Source: Planktosalinus sp963975935
Lineage (GTDB): Bacteria > Bacteroidota > Bacteroidia > Flavobacteriales > Flavobacteriaceae
Assembly (NCBI GenBank): GCA_963975935.1
Contig: CAXBIQ010000001.1
Coordinates: forward strand, 62,001-126,000
Length of the DNA: 64,000 nt
Reading direction: 5' to 3'
A model generated the notes under the pieces. It was given only the letters and a program-made list of their open reading frames with translations, was not told the DNA's origin and did no database searches. Made by a program: the position numbers and the translations under genes. This document shows, in pieces, positions 15,165 to 23,763 of this stretch (the first letter of the stretch is position 1; the number at the start of each line of letters is the position of its first letter).

Positions 15165-17705
15165 TTACTTAATTTTATCGTTATACAAATCGAGATTTTT
15201 ATGCACTTGTACAATGGCATAATTGGGCGAAGATATTTCGATATAGGGGAGTGTGATTTTATATTTTTTATTCTCTTTTATGGTTTCAGCAAAACCTTTT
15301 GCACCTTCTCTGCTATATAGGCCATGAACCACCACCAATACCTTTGAGGGAGAATAGAAATCTATTGAGGACTCCAGATAGGTGAACTTAAGCTCTTTAA
15401 TGGCTTCGTCAATTTTTTTGCGGAAGGCTTCAGCTTCTTCCCGGTTATTTGTGTCAAATTCATATACTAATTTCCAGCGGTCTGAACCTTCATTTGCTTC
15501 AAAATCAAACTTTTCAATCTTTGGAAGTGTGCCGTGATAAATCTGATTTGCCCTTTTGCCTTCTTCACTATTGGGATAATTTAAGGAAACAAAATTCAAT
15601 GCTTTTTTATAGGCTTCAAAACCATCCTGACGGCCAACAGCAGTGGCTTTGAGAAGTTCAAATTTAGGAACCATGTCATCTCCCGTGTATTGTGTTATAT
15701 AGTAATCTGCTTTTTCAATCACCTCTGCATATTGCTGGTTTTCAAACATCCTGTATAGTTCATTATATTTAAATTCAGGACTGGATTCATCGGTAGCCAG
15801 GATTGCTTCAGGATTTCTGATGATTTCTGCATATCGGGAGTCAGGGTGATTTGTCACAATATCGTTACTGTATCGCTGTTCTTGTGATGTATTGCCCAAC
15901 AAACCATATGTCTTGTAAAGATGGTATTTTGCAGGAACTACAAGACGCTCTTCAGGTTGAAAAGTCAAGAGTTTTTCCAAACGATTCACGGCAAGGTTAT
16001 ATTCCCTGAATTTTTCTTTGTAAATGAGCCCCAGCTGATAATAGGCCATGTTACGGTCGCCCACAATACTGTCTATTATTTTTTGATCTGTAGGGATTTG
16101 TGCCAGATACGTTTCGGGCAAAAAAGCTTCATTTTCTGAAATTGGGGTTCCTGAGGTTGTTGTCACGGCATCGTCTGTTCCTGAACTGCTTACTGTGTTT
16201 TTGTTTGATCTGCGCCAGTCATCTTCCAGCTCACGATTTCCCCACTGTTTCCTGAATTCCTGTTTTCCGTAAGCTACAGCAGTGGAATTGTAAAAATAAA
16301 AAGTGCCGCCGGTTCTTTCTTCGTTTCTTTTATTCCCTTTAAAAAACTCATTATCACGAATGCCTTCCTGTTCTTTTACACTTGCAATCGAATCTTCAAT
16401 TGCTGCTTCCTTTAACTGGCGTGTGTATTCTGTAAAATATGCCAGGCGCTCTCCCTCGGTCATGTTTACAAGGGTTATAATACTATCATTTCTTGTGGCA
16501 ACATCTTCATACCTGATAACATCCTCAAGATTGTCTCTTTTCTTTTTGATTCGGCGATAGTCCCTTGTATTTTCAACCATTCGCTGCAGGGTACTGTCAA
16601 AATAATCTCCTGCTATTTTATATTCGGCTTTGTCAAAATGAATATCGCCCAAAGTGGCATAGTTCAAGGCCTGCAAACGCTGATTTTGTTTGTACTCTTT
16701 TATTGATTTATTGAATTGTGCTATTGAAGCCTCAATACTGTCCCTCTGCAGGTAATGCATGCCCAGCTGATGGTGTATTTTATCGAGAAAAGGGCGGTTT
16801 TCCCTGTCTTCTTCCAATTCAAAAAGGTGTTCCTGTAAGGCAAGGGCATCATCCTTCTCATAATCAAAGTTCTTTGCTTTTTCCATATGGGCATTGATCA
16901 TATATACCCTTGGTGTTTTTCTGTTGAGTTCAATAACTTCCTGAAACGCCAGATTTGCACTGTCTTTTTCTTCAAGAATATTATATATCTGGCCTTTGAT
17001 AAATAAAAACCTTCCTTTTAACTCATCATTTTTGGTATAATCAGCGGCATTTTTGATGTGTACCAATGCGCTGTCAGGAGATTCAAGATTGATATATGCC
17101 TGCGACATCATTGCAGAAGCATCTGCAAATTCTTCATCTTCAAGCTTAGCCTGTTCAAAAAGCTCTTTGAGGTTTTTAATGGCAACATCTTCGTTTTCCA
17201 ATCTTATGTTTGTCTTTTCCCGCCATATTTTTGCCGTATTAATGCTATTGCTGGTGGGGTATCTGTGGAGAATAAAATTAAAAGCTTCCAGTGCAGGGAT
17301 AAACCGCGAATCATAATAACGGGCTTTGCCCAAAAGCATATAAGCCTCATCAATCTGAGGGTTGTGTTCTTTTCCGTCAAAATAAATGGAGTGTTTCTGG
17401 ATGGCTTTAACAGCTTTTTCTTCAGCACGTTCAAAATCAGCGTTTCCGGCTTCTCCGGGAAGCTGTATTTCATCTTTCAATTCGATACGCTCTACCGGGA
17501 GAATTTCAAAATAATCGTCCCTGACGTTTTGGGTTATGGTGCGTTTTCCTTGCTCTAAAGCAACATCTCCATTGTATATCGCATTAAACTCTGCGGTTAC
17601 AGCCCTATAATTTCTAGTCATAAACGTGCTCTTCTTTCGCGAACAAGAAGAGGCAACCATTACAATGACAAATATGAAAATTGAAAATTTATATATGCTA
17701 TTCAA
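15165..17705 (-). CDS. sprE: Type IX secretion system lipoprotein SprE/PorW (TPR protein)
   Basis: 846 residues. A lipoprotein signal (MVASSCSRK) is followed by the family opening KKSTFMTRNYRAVTAEFNAI and many TPR-like repeats (EEFADASAMMSQAYINLESP, MAYYQLGLIYKEKFREYNLA). Length, lipobox and N-terminal sequence fit SprE of Flavobacterium johnsoniae and PorW of Porphyromonas gingivalis, which are needed for type IX secretion and, in gliders, motility. It should be tethered to a membrane and face the periplasm, linking the energised motor to the translocon. It heads a run with bactofilin and atpZ. No clear TAnnTTTG was found just upstream. Confidence 0.82.
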   Translation of the reverse strand: MNSIYKFSIFIFVIVMVASSCSRKKSTFMTRNYRAVTAEFNAIYNGDVALEQGKRTITQNVRDDYFEILPVERIELKDEIQLPGEAGNADFERAEEKAVKAIQKHSIYFDGKEHNPQIDEAYMLLGKARYYDSRFIPALEAFNFILHRYPTSNSINTAKIWREKTNIRLENEDVAIKNLKELFEQAKLEDEEFADASAMMSQAYINLESPDSALVHIKNAADYTKNDELKGRFLFIKGQIYNILEEKDSANLAFQEVIELNRKTPRVYMINAHMEKAKNFDYEKDDALALQEHLFELEEDRENRPFLDKIHHQLGMHYLQRDSIEASIAQFNKSIKEYKQNQRLQALNYATLGDIHFDKAEYKIAGDYFDSTLQRMVENTRDYRRIKKKRDNLEDVIRYEDVATRNDSIITLVNMTEGERLAYFTEYTRQLKEAAIEDSIASVKEQEGIRDNEFFKGNKRNEERTGGTFYFYNSTAVAYGKQEFRKQWGNRELEDDWRRSNKNTVSSSGTDDAVTTTSGTPISENEAFLPETYLAQIPTDQKIIDSIVGDRNMAYYQLGLIYKEKFREYNLAVNRLEKLLTFQPEERLVVPAKYHLYKTYGLLGNTSQEQRYSNDIVTNHPDSRYAEIIRNPEAILATDESSPEFKYNELYRMFENQQYAEVIEKADYYITQYTGDDMVPKFELLKATAVGRQDGFEAYKKALNFVSLNYPNSEEGKRANQIYHGTLPKIEKFDFEANEGSDRWKLVYEFDTNNREEAEAFRKKIDEAIKELKFTYLESSIDFYSPSKVLVVVHGLYSREGAKGFAETIKENKKYKITLPYIEISSPNYAIVQVHKNLDLYNDKIK

Positions 17706-17905
17706 ACCAATAACGTTTATTTAAGATAAGTAACTAAAAACCTTACGTTTTAGTATGTAGAAAAACAAAAGGCAGGTGTAAAAATACGTTTCTTTTTGAA
17801 AAAAAGAGAAAACTCTGCTTAAAATTTAAATCAGTAATATTCAACCGTCCAGAGCCTTTAAAATATAAAGTTTTTTAAGAGGGTGTCTTTTTTAAAACAA
17901 GATTG

Positions 17906-17913
17906 TATTTTTG
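17906..17913 (+). promoter_or_regulatory. -7 element of the PaaE-like reductase promoter
   Basis: TATTTTTG fits TAnnTTTG exactly, eleven bases before the ATG at 17925. The 219-base divergent gap between sprE and this gene contains no other feature I can support. Confidence 0.5.
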
Positions 17914-17924
17914 CGTAAAAAAGA

Positions 17925-18977
17925 ATGGCAAAATTTCACACGCTTACCCTTCACAAAATTATCAGAGAAACACCAGACGCTGTGTCCTTGCATTTTGGAG
18001 TTCCTGACAGCCTAAAAGAAGATTTTAAATTTAAAGCCGGCCAATATATTACCCTTGAAAAAACCATTAACGGTAAGAACATAAGAAGGGCTTATTCCTT
18101 ATGCTCCACACCGCAAAGCGAAAAACTTTCAGTCGTTGTAAAAGAGGTTCAGGGTGGTGCTTTCTCGGTTTATGCCAATCGTGAATTGCGTGAAGGCGAT
18201 AGTCTTGAAGTGCTTCCTCCGGAAGGCAAATTTGTTCTTACCCCTAACGCAAACAACAAAAACACCTATGCTGCTTTTGCCGCCGGAAGTGGTATTACCC
18301 CCGTTATGTCCATCCTTAAAACGGTTTTGGAACAGGAACCTGAAAGCAAGTTTTTGCTCGTTTACGGAAACAAATCACCTGAAGACACCATCTTCATAAA
18401 GCAACTTATGGACTTGCAGCTCGCACATCCTGAACGTTTTTTCCTGGAGTTTGTTTACAGCAGAAAACAAGTTGATGCGTATCAGTTTGGCCGCATTAGC
18501 ACAGCCATTGTCAATTATTTTCTCAAAAACAAGTACAAGCATTTAACTTTTAACAGCTATTTTCTCTGCGGGCCCGAACCCATGATTGACGAGGTCAAAG
18601 AAACCCTCTTGGGAAATGGCGTTTCCAAAGAGAACATCTATTTTGAACTCTTTTCAACCTCAGCAGAACCCGAAGTGATTGAAGGACTTGAAGAAGGAAA
18701 TACAATCCTCACGGTAATGCTTGATGATGAGGAAACCACCTTTGTAATGCAACAAAACAAAACCGTGCTTGAAACGGTTTTGGAACAAGACCTTGATGCT
18801 CCTTATTCTTGTCAGGGCGGTATTTGCAGTACCTGCATTGCGCGCATTAAAGAAGGCACTGCCCAAATGCGCAAAAACCAAATACTTACCGATGAAGAAA
18901 TTGAAGAAGGCCTTGTCTTAACCTGCCAGGCACAACCCACCTCCTCTGTTTTAAAAATAGATTATGACGATGTTTAA
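17925..18977 (+). CDS. Flavin/2Fe-2S oxidoreductase (PaaE-like, ferredoxin-NADP reductase family)
   Basis: 350 residues with three modules. An FAD-binding barrel carries RAYS (55-58). A NAD(P)-binding domain carries GSGITPVMSIL and the CGPEPMIDEV segment. A C-terminal plant-type 2Fe-2S domain has Cys ligands in CQGGICSTC plus a fourth in VLTCQ. This is the arrangement of PaaE and class IA dioxygenase reductases, which pass electrons from NAD(P)H to an oxygenase. No paaABCD genes are nearby, so the true partner is unknown; in Flavobacteriia the gene is often solitary. The gene is monocistronic with its own -7 element. Confidence 0.87.
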   Translation: MAKFHTLTLHKIIRETPDAVSLHFGVPDSLKEDFKFKAGQYITLEKTINGKNIRRAYSLCSTPQSEKLSVVVKEVQGGAFSVYANRELREGDSLEVLPPEGKFVLTPNANNKNTYAAFAAGSGITPVMSILKTVLEQEPESKFLLVYGNKSPEDTIFIKQLMDLQLAHPERFFLEFVYSRKQVDAYQFGRISTAIVNYFLKNKYKHLTFNSYFLCGPEPMIDEVKETLLGNGVSKENIYFELFSTSAEPEVIEGLEEGNTILTVMLDDEETTFVMQQNKTVLETVLEQDLDAPYSCQGGICSTCIARIKEGTAQMRKNQILTDEEIEEGLVLTCQAQPTSSVLKIDYDDV

Positions 18978-19043
18978 AAACTTTAAAAATGGTAACAATA
19001 AGAAATAAAAAATTATTGATAGGTGTTGGAATTGGAACCTTTT

Positions 19044-20099
19044 TTAGGAATTTAAAGATGAAAACAGAATAGAATTCAATTTCTCAACCACTGTTTCGGG
19101 CGAAATGCTTTCCATTGCCTTTTCATATCCTTCAGGAAGTTTGTTCCCATAAATGGATGTGGGAATTAAAGGAAATTTCTCTCTGTCAGCAAGCAATGCG
19201 TTTTCAGCCGGTTGCCCAAAAGGATAAAACCCGGCATACGGATGTGTAACCCCCCATAATGTGATTGTAGGGACCCCATAAATGGCAGACAAATGTGCAT
19301 TACCACTATCCATTGCCAGCATGGCGTCTAGATTTGAAATCATCGCCAGCTCCTGATCAAATGATAACTCACCTGCTAAATTTGTGACCGAAGTATCTTT
19401 TTGTGCGATTGCTTTTAACGCTTCAACTTCTTCTTTACCACCACCAAAAAGAAACATTTGGGTGTTTTTTTCTCTGTCGAGTTGCGCGATTACTTCTTCC
19501 ATTAAATCCAGTGGATACATCTTTCCCTCGTGAGCAGCAAACGGAGCGATGCCTATGTGTTTTTTATACGTTTGGTCAAATAGCGGAATCACTTTTGGCG
19601 GAATTTCCTTGCGCGCGGGAAACTCATGTTGATCCATATCCACCGGAAATCCCAGTTTTTCAAATACATCGGCATACCGTTCCACTGTAGTTTTAAGGGA
19701 TTTGAAAATTTTATTCTTCTCCCTCGTAAGGGCGGCTTTTTCGGCACGGCCTTTATCAATTTTAGCTACAGGAATGCCTTTCATTTTAAAATAAGCATCC
19801 ATTATTTTTGATCGCAGCACATTGTGAATGTCTGCCACACCATCAATACCTTCCTCTCTGAGTGATTTCGCTAATTTTAAAAGCCCGCCAACACCTTTAT
19901 GCCTGTCTTTTACCTCAGCCGGGTAAAACGTTACATTTGGTAATTCATCAAACAGCGGTTTGTGAAAGGGCTTGGATAAAAACGTGATTTTTAATTGCGG
20001 ATAAGTTGCACACAACACCCGCAACACCGGGACACTAATCGCCACATCTCCCAGCGCAGAAAGTCTTATTACAAGTATGTGGGTGGGTTTGGTGTTCAA
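19044..20099 (-). CDS. Glycosyltransferase family 9 (heptosyltransferase-like)
   Basis: 351 residues, GT-B fold of the ADP-heptose:LPS heptosyltransferase family. It opens with THILVIRLSALGDVAISVPV, the family's first strand and loop. The C-terminal nucleotide-sugar site is MLAMDSGNAHLSAIYGVPTITLWG, whose DSGNAH is the GT9 (D-S/T-G-x-x-H) motif. It probably adds a heptose or related sugar to the lipid A core. It is the last gene of the leftward cluster starting with DUF6427 and lies about 120 bases after the DUF4254 gene. Confidence 0.88.
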   Translation of the reverse strand: MNTKPTHILVIRLSALGDVAISVPVLRVLCATYPQLKITFLSKPFHKPLFDELPNVTFYPAEVKDRHKGVGGLLKLAKSLREEGIDGVADIHNVLRSKIMDAYFKMKGIPVAKIDKGRAEKAALTREKNKIFKSLKTTVERYADVFEKLGFPVDMDQHEFPARKEIPPKVIPLFDQTYKKHIGIAPFAAHEGKMYPLDLMEEVIAQLDREKNTQMFLFGGGKEEVEALKAIAQKDTSVTNLAGELSFDQELAMISNLDAMLAMDSGNAHLSAIYGVPTITLWGVTHPYAGFYPFGQPAENALLADREKFPLIPTSIYGNKLPEGYEKAMESISPETVVEKLNSILFSSLNS

Positions 20100-20218
20100 C
20101 GTTTCGGGTTTAAAGTTTAAAGTTTCGATTCCGGGTTTATGGCCGCAATGATTTTTTAATTATATTTCATTTTTCTCCCGGATATCCCATGTCTTATGTC
20201 TGACATCTAAAATCTAAA

Positions 20219-20824
20219 TTACTTTTTACGCAACACGGGATTCATCTCGTCGTCGTTATACATTTTCATTTGTTTGTAAACTTTCATGTATTTGTCACCT
20301 TTGGCGATATCTTCTAACAATTGGTCGATGGCCGTTGATAAATCTATGCGTTGCTCAAGAAGTACGTCGAGTTTTTCTTTACATTTCAGGCGATATTCTG
20401 CTGAGGCGTCTTCCCTGTTTGCTTCTTCATCCATGTGGTAAATTTTTAACGCCAGGATTGAAAGGCGGTCAACACCCCACGCAGGGCTTTCGGTATTGAT
20501 TTTTGCATTTTTTTTGACTTCCACATTTTTGTACTTATCCAGAAAATAACTGTCAATATATTCTACCGTGTCAGTTCGGTCCTGATTTGAAGCATCAATT
20601 TTTCGTTTTAATGTTAAAGCTGCTACCGGGTCAATATTCGGGTCACGAATGATGTCTTCATAATGCCATTGGACCGTGTCAATCCAGCATTTTCTGTAAA
20701 GTAAATGTTCTATTAATTGAGCATTTTTATCATACGGATTTGTAAACGGCTGATCAACATCGTTGATAATATGATATTTGCTGATGACTTCCTGAAAAAT
20801 TTTATTGGCTTTTTCTGTAAACAT
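20219..20824 (-). CDS. DUF4254 family protein
   Basis: 201 residues, soluble and mostly helical, with no signal peptide or membrane span. Segments such as HYEDIIRDPNIDPVAALTLKRKIDASNQDRTD and TESPAWGVDRLSILALKIYHM are typical of DUF4254, a Bacteroidota family almost always beside GT9 heptosyltransferase genes. The role is unknown; the partnership suggests regulation or support of core oligosaccharide synthesis. It starts three bases after the methyltransferase stop, so it now sits downstream of a restriction-modification pair in the same transcript. Confidence 0.82.
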   Translation of the reverse strand: MFTEKANKIFQEVISKYHIINDVDQPFTNPYDKNAQLIEHLLYRKCWIDTVQWHYEDIIRDPNIDPVAALTLKRKIDASNQDRTDTVEYIDSYFLDKYKNVEVKKNAKINTESPAWGVDRLSILALKIYHMDEEANREDASAEYRLKCKEKLDVLLEQRIDLSTAIDQLLEDIAKGDKYMKVYKQMKMYNDDEMNPVLRKK

Positions 20825-20827
20825 GAT

Positions 20828-21826
20828 TTATTGTTTTTCTAAAATGTGTAAGTATTCTACTGTTGCGTCTGCTTTGTGGTTTCGGCTTGTTGTTTTGTCT
20901 GCTTTGAAACGCTGGTATTTTTTTGTTTTTAATGTATACGTTCCATATCGCTTCATAATGGTTTCCACTTCCTTTTGTGACATCAGGCCTTCATTGTTAT
21001 AGCTCAAAAACACAAACTTAAACTGTGCATCTGCAATCAGAGCCTCAAAAGATTTTGCCACTTCGCCTTTTTTGCAATAACTGCTTTTTTCGTAAGAGCG
21101 CAAACCGGTTTTTCCTTGGGGTACAAAGGTATCATATTTTGCAATGGTATTCAAAAGATGATAATTGGCCCCATATTGTCTGGCATTGTATGGAGGATCA
21201 AGATACAGAATATCACCCTCAATTTCTTTGATCAGAAGGTTTGCGTCTGCCTGAAAAACAAGATGTGAATTTTCTGTAGTTTCGAAAATTGCCGGTTGTA
21301 ACACAAGAGGCTTTTCGGCCGATTTTTTTATTTTTTTCAAATAGGCACCATAAACAGATGCTGTATTGGCCACCTTGTCGGCACTTTCAATCAGCGAGGC
21401 CAAAAGGAAATAATAAAGCGATTGGTCAATGACATTACCGTTTTTCCAATTTTCTATTTGAGTGCGCATGGCGTCTATTTTCTTTCCGTTTTCTTCGGAA
21501 AAATAAAGCCGGCCGGCGCTACCGCCTTCTGAATAATTTTCAAAAACAAAGCCTTTCTTTCCGGGGAGCTCATTGAGTTCCTTAATAAATTTTTCAAAAT
21601 CCAAAGGTTTGTGGTTTCCTATATAATTTTGAAGCAAAATATAACTGTAGAATTCGATATCGTTTGCTATCACGCGTTTTACAAGCGTCTTAAAATTTCT
21701 TCCCACAGCTCCGGTTCCCGCAAAGAGATCACAAAAAACAGTCTCCTGCAGTGGCATGGAAATAACGCTGGAAATGGTTTCTAAAATCCAGGGGTTGAGT
21801 TTATGTTTGGAGCCGATGTAATTCAT
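20828..21826 (-). CDS. DNA adenine methyltransferase, D12 class (putative type II modification enzyme)
   Basis: 332 residues. N-terminal NYIGSKHKL (2-10) and FAGTGAVG (35-42) form the SAM site (motifs X and I), and DPPY (210-213) is catalytic motif IV. The order X-I-target-IV is that of D12-class (Dam-like) N6-adenine methyltransferases. A target-recognition region of about 120 residues separates motifs I and IV. It is coupled by ATGA to an upstream gene with a PD-(D/E)xK-like motif, which suggests a two-gene type II restriction-modification system. An orphan methyltransferase is the alternative. The recognition sequence cannot be read. Confidence 0.88.
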   Translation of the reverse strand: MNYIGSKHKLNPWILETISSVISMPLQETVFCDLFAGTGAVGRNFKTLVKRVIANDIEFYSYILLQNYIGNHKPLDFEKFIKELNELPGKKGFVFENYSEGGSAGRLYFSEENGKKIDAMRTQIENWKNGNVIDQSLYYFLLASLIESADKVANTASVYGAYLKKIKKSAEKPLVLQPAIFETTENSHLVFQADANLLIKEIEGDILYLDPPYNARQYGANYHLLNTIAKYDTFVPQGKTGLRSYEKSSYCKKGEVAKSFEALIADAQFKFVFLSYNNEGLMSQKEVETIMKRYGTYTLKTKKYQRFKADKTTSRNHKADATVEYLHILEKQ

Positions 21827-22464
21827 TTTTCTACCCAGATAATGTCAGAAAGAGCTTCCTCTTTTTCGGGAAAACTGAGGTGTGTCAATTGGTTTGCGTC
21901 AAAAGTAGCAACATAATTGGAAATGGCTTTGTGTAAAAGTGAAATTTCTGCTTTTAATTTCCAGTGATGCCCGTCTTCAGCATAAACGATTATAAACAAC
22001 CGGTTTGCAAGATGCTTTCTGCCCTCCTGACTCTGGTTTGAATAAAGCCAGTAGAGGAGCTTTTCTTTGTGCGCTTTCGCGAAAGCATAATTATTTTTAA
22101 ACCCTTTTGGGAAAACAGATGTTTTATGGTCAAACGGAATGCCTTTTATTGTAAAGTCAACACGTTTATTCATGATGTTTTTTGCAGGCTCAACCTCCGG
22201 AAGGGAACAAAATATTTCTTCAACAGCTACTGAACTCCAAAAGTTATACCAGCGGTTGATGGCATAGTAAAAACATTCTTTTTTATCAAATTTGTGAATG
22301 CTTACTGTACTTGCAATGGCCTTGATAAGTGGCTCCCATTCTGGGATTTCATAAATAAAATTAGTGCTTTTATCCCAGTGATCGTTTTGTTTTTTATACC
22401 AGTTGTATGGGTATTTCCATCGGTTTTTCAGCTGATTTTCTATTTGGCTCAAAGAAGGGATCAT
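21823..22464 (-). CDS. Putative type II restriction endonuclease (PD-(D/E)xK-like)
   Basis: 213 residues using the ATG at 22464; the frame is open further upstream, but this ATG overlaps the DUF6427 stop as ATGA. No close family is recognised by eye. RVDFTIKGIPFDHKTS (101-116) gives Asp103-x8-Asp112-x-Lys114, fitting the PD-(D/E)xK nuclease core, with Glu82/Glu83 as possible extra acid ligands. It is aromatic-rich and basic with no signal or membrane span. Immediate coupling (ATGA at 21823-21826) to a D12 adenine methyltransferase is the main support for a restriction role. It carries a 14-bp palindrome at 22073-22086. Function is inference. Confidence 0.6.
   Translation of the reverse strand: MIPSLSQIENQLKNRWKYPYNWYKKQNDHWDKSTNFIYEIPEWEPLIKAIASTVSIHKFDKKECFYYAINRWYNFWSSVAVEEIFCSLPEVEPAKNIMNKRVDFTIKGIPFDHKTSVFPKGFKNNYAFAKAHKEKLLYWLYSNQSQEGRKHLANRLFIIVYAEDGHHWKLKAEISLLHKAISNYVATFDANQLTHLSFPEKEEALSDIIWVEK
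22073..22086. repeat. 14-bp perfect palindrome GCTTTCGCGAAAGC inside the putative endonuclease gene
   Basis: GCTTTCGCGAAAGC lies within the coding sequence and encodes part of the stretch YAFAKAH. The motif CGCTTTCGCGAAAGCG is familiar to me as a recurrent short palindrome in flavobacterial genomes. Only one copy was noticed in this window. Confidence 0.5.
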
Positions 22465-23387
22465 TGCATAAAAAGGATAACAAAAGGTGTTAAAAACAGT
22501 GCCCAAAATAACACCTCCTTAAAAATTTTTTCTTTAGAGGTTTCAAAATAATTAGCGAGTAAAATTGAAAAAGGGATGGCAAAAAAGAACAATTCTGAGC
22601 CTTGTTTCACCGGTGTCAATACCGGAATTGCAACAGCAGCAGCAAGAGAAAGTATTACCAATGTTGTGGTTTGCTTATTTTTTAAGCTTTTCTTTTTATA
22701 CTTTAAAAACAAGGCTGCAAGAGCCCAGAGGGTAATGGAGATTAACAACGTGATGGGCATCACAAATTTGAGGTCATTGTAAAATGTAAAATCAAATCCT
22801 GCAGGCCTTACCCAGTCGAGTGGGGTATAAAAAGCATCCTGAACTAAAAGTGTATACACATTTGAGAGCGTAATAACTGCTGCCATGCCCACAAGAGGCA
22901 CCATCCAGTTTTTGAAATTACTCCGGGCATAGATAAAAATGCCTACAAACAGCACCGCAAAAAATAAAAATGACCAAAAATAAAAACATGAAGCCAGAGA
23001 AATCCAGAGGGAGGCATCGAGGATTTTCTTTTGCATTTCTTTTCCGGAGCGTAAACTTATAATCCTGCGCAGTGCCAACAAAATCAAAAAACCGGAAACA
23101 ACCACTTGCTCTGTCAAAAACGACTGAGGAATCATGACAGTTACCAGGGCGAAAAATGCAATTTTATAGGTGTTAAGTTTGGAAATGTTATTCTTTCTGC
23201 CAATAAAATCGAGCAATAGCATTGCCAGGATATAGACTGCCAGTATAGCTGTTTTTATCAAAATATCCTGTAACGTTAATGAGCCGGGAAATTCATAAAA
23301 TGCATAATAACAATAAAACAACCCCATAAAGAAAGAGACTGCAAGGAAAATAATGGGTTTGTCTTTGTTGAATATACCGGTTAACAT
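22461..23387 (-). CDS. DUF6427 polytopic membrane protein
   Basis: 308 residues with about nine or ten hydrophobic spans (for example FLAVSFFMGLFYCYYAFYEF and FYFWSFLFFAVLFVGIFIYA). Charged residues are confined to short loops (FIGRKNNISKLN, RSGKEMQKK). It matches the size and layout of the flavobacterial family DUF6427, commonly located between purD and glycosyltransferase genes. Function is unknown; a role in envelope biogenesis is suggested by context only. Its stop overlaps the start of the putative restriction endonuclease gene (ATGA). Confidence 0.75.
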   Translation of the reverse strand: MLTGIFNKDKPIIFLAVSFFMGLFYCYYAFYEFPGSLTLQDILIKTAILAVYILAMLLLDFIGRKNNISKLNTYKIAFFALVTVMIPQSFLTEQVVVSGFLILLALRRIISLRSGKEMQKKILDASLWISLASCFYFWSFLFFAVLFVGIFIYARSNFKNWMVPLVGMAAVITLSNVYTLLVQDAFYTPLDWVRPAGFDFTFYNDLKFVMPITLLISITLWALAALFLKYKKKSLKNKQTTTLVILSLAAAVAIPVLTPVKQGSELFFFAIPFSILLANYFETSKEKIFKEVLFWALFLTPFVILFMQ

Positions 23388-23485
23388 CAGTTAAAGTTAA
23401 TTTATTTTTTTGATAATTTTTGTAAGTCGATACCTCCACACCTTAAAAAAACACATTTTATAAAAAGGTATTGTTTTTAATTTTA

Positions 23486-23493
23486 TACTTTTG
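23486..23493 (+). promoter_or_regulatory. -7 element of the DUF6341 gene promoter
   Basis: TACTTTTG matches TAnnTTTG, 20 bases before the ATG at 23514. The DUF6427/DUF6341 divergent gap (126 bases) holds nothing else I can support. Confidence 0.5.
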
Positions 23494-23513
23494 CAATAGA
23501 AAAAACAAAAGGA

Positions 23514-23750
23514 ATGAGTTTAAGAGACTTTTTTTTAGGAATTGAATCGGTTACAGAGGCTATCTTAACAAGCCCATTGGATGCTGTGCGCACACTTGAA
23601 TTAGATAGCTGGTTTCTGGCAAATGCCTTAAACTGGATATTTGTCATTATTGGTTTTGCGGCTATGATATTCTGGTTAAAACAACTTAAAAAATACAACG
23701 AAGATGGTGATGAGGATCGTTCTTCAACATCCCACTCTTATCTTGGGTAA
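23514..23750 (+). CDS. Small single-span membrane protein, DUF6341 type
   Basis: 78 residues. It has an amphipathic N-terminal part (LRDFFLGIESVTEAIL), one membrane helix (about 42-64, NWIFVIIGFAAMIFWL), then a charged tail (KYNEDGDEDRSS). It resembles the short DUF6341 proteins found beside DUF6427 and purD in Flavobacteriia. Function is unknown. It has its own -7 element, converges on purD, and its likely transcription terminator lies inside the 3' end of purD at 23801-23845. Confidence 0.75.
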   Translation: MSLRDFFLGIESVTEAILTSPLDAVRTLELDSWFLANALNWIFVIIGFAAMIFWLKQLKKYNEDGDEDRSSTSHSYLG

Positions 23751-23763
23751 GTACCCTTACTGA

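Noticed and set aside
17058..17558. Open plus-strand frame of 166 codons opposite sprE/porW
   Set aside because: It lies entirely antisense to a well-supported TPR lipoprotein gene, has low-complexity Phe/Lys-rich sequence and no promoter or family resemblance.
17925..18977. Phenylacetate degradation operon
   Set aside because: The reductase is PaaE-like and a PaaK-like ligase occurs at 25110, but no paaABCD, paaG/Z or paaI partners are present and the ligase belongs to a glycan locus; two isolated similarities do not make the pathway.
23745..23756. GGGTA-AG-TACCC palindrome after DUF6341
   Set aside because: The loop is only two bases and there is no U-run; the stronger hairpin at 23801-23845 explains termination.
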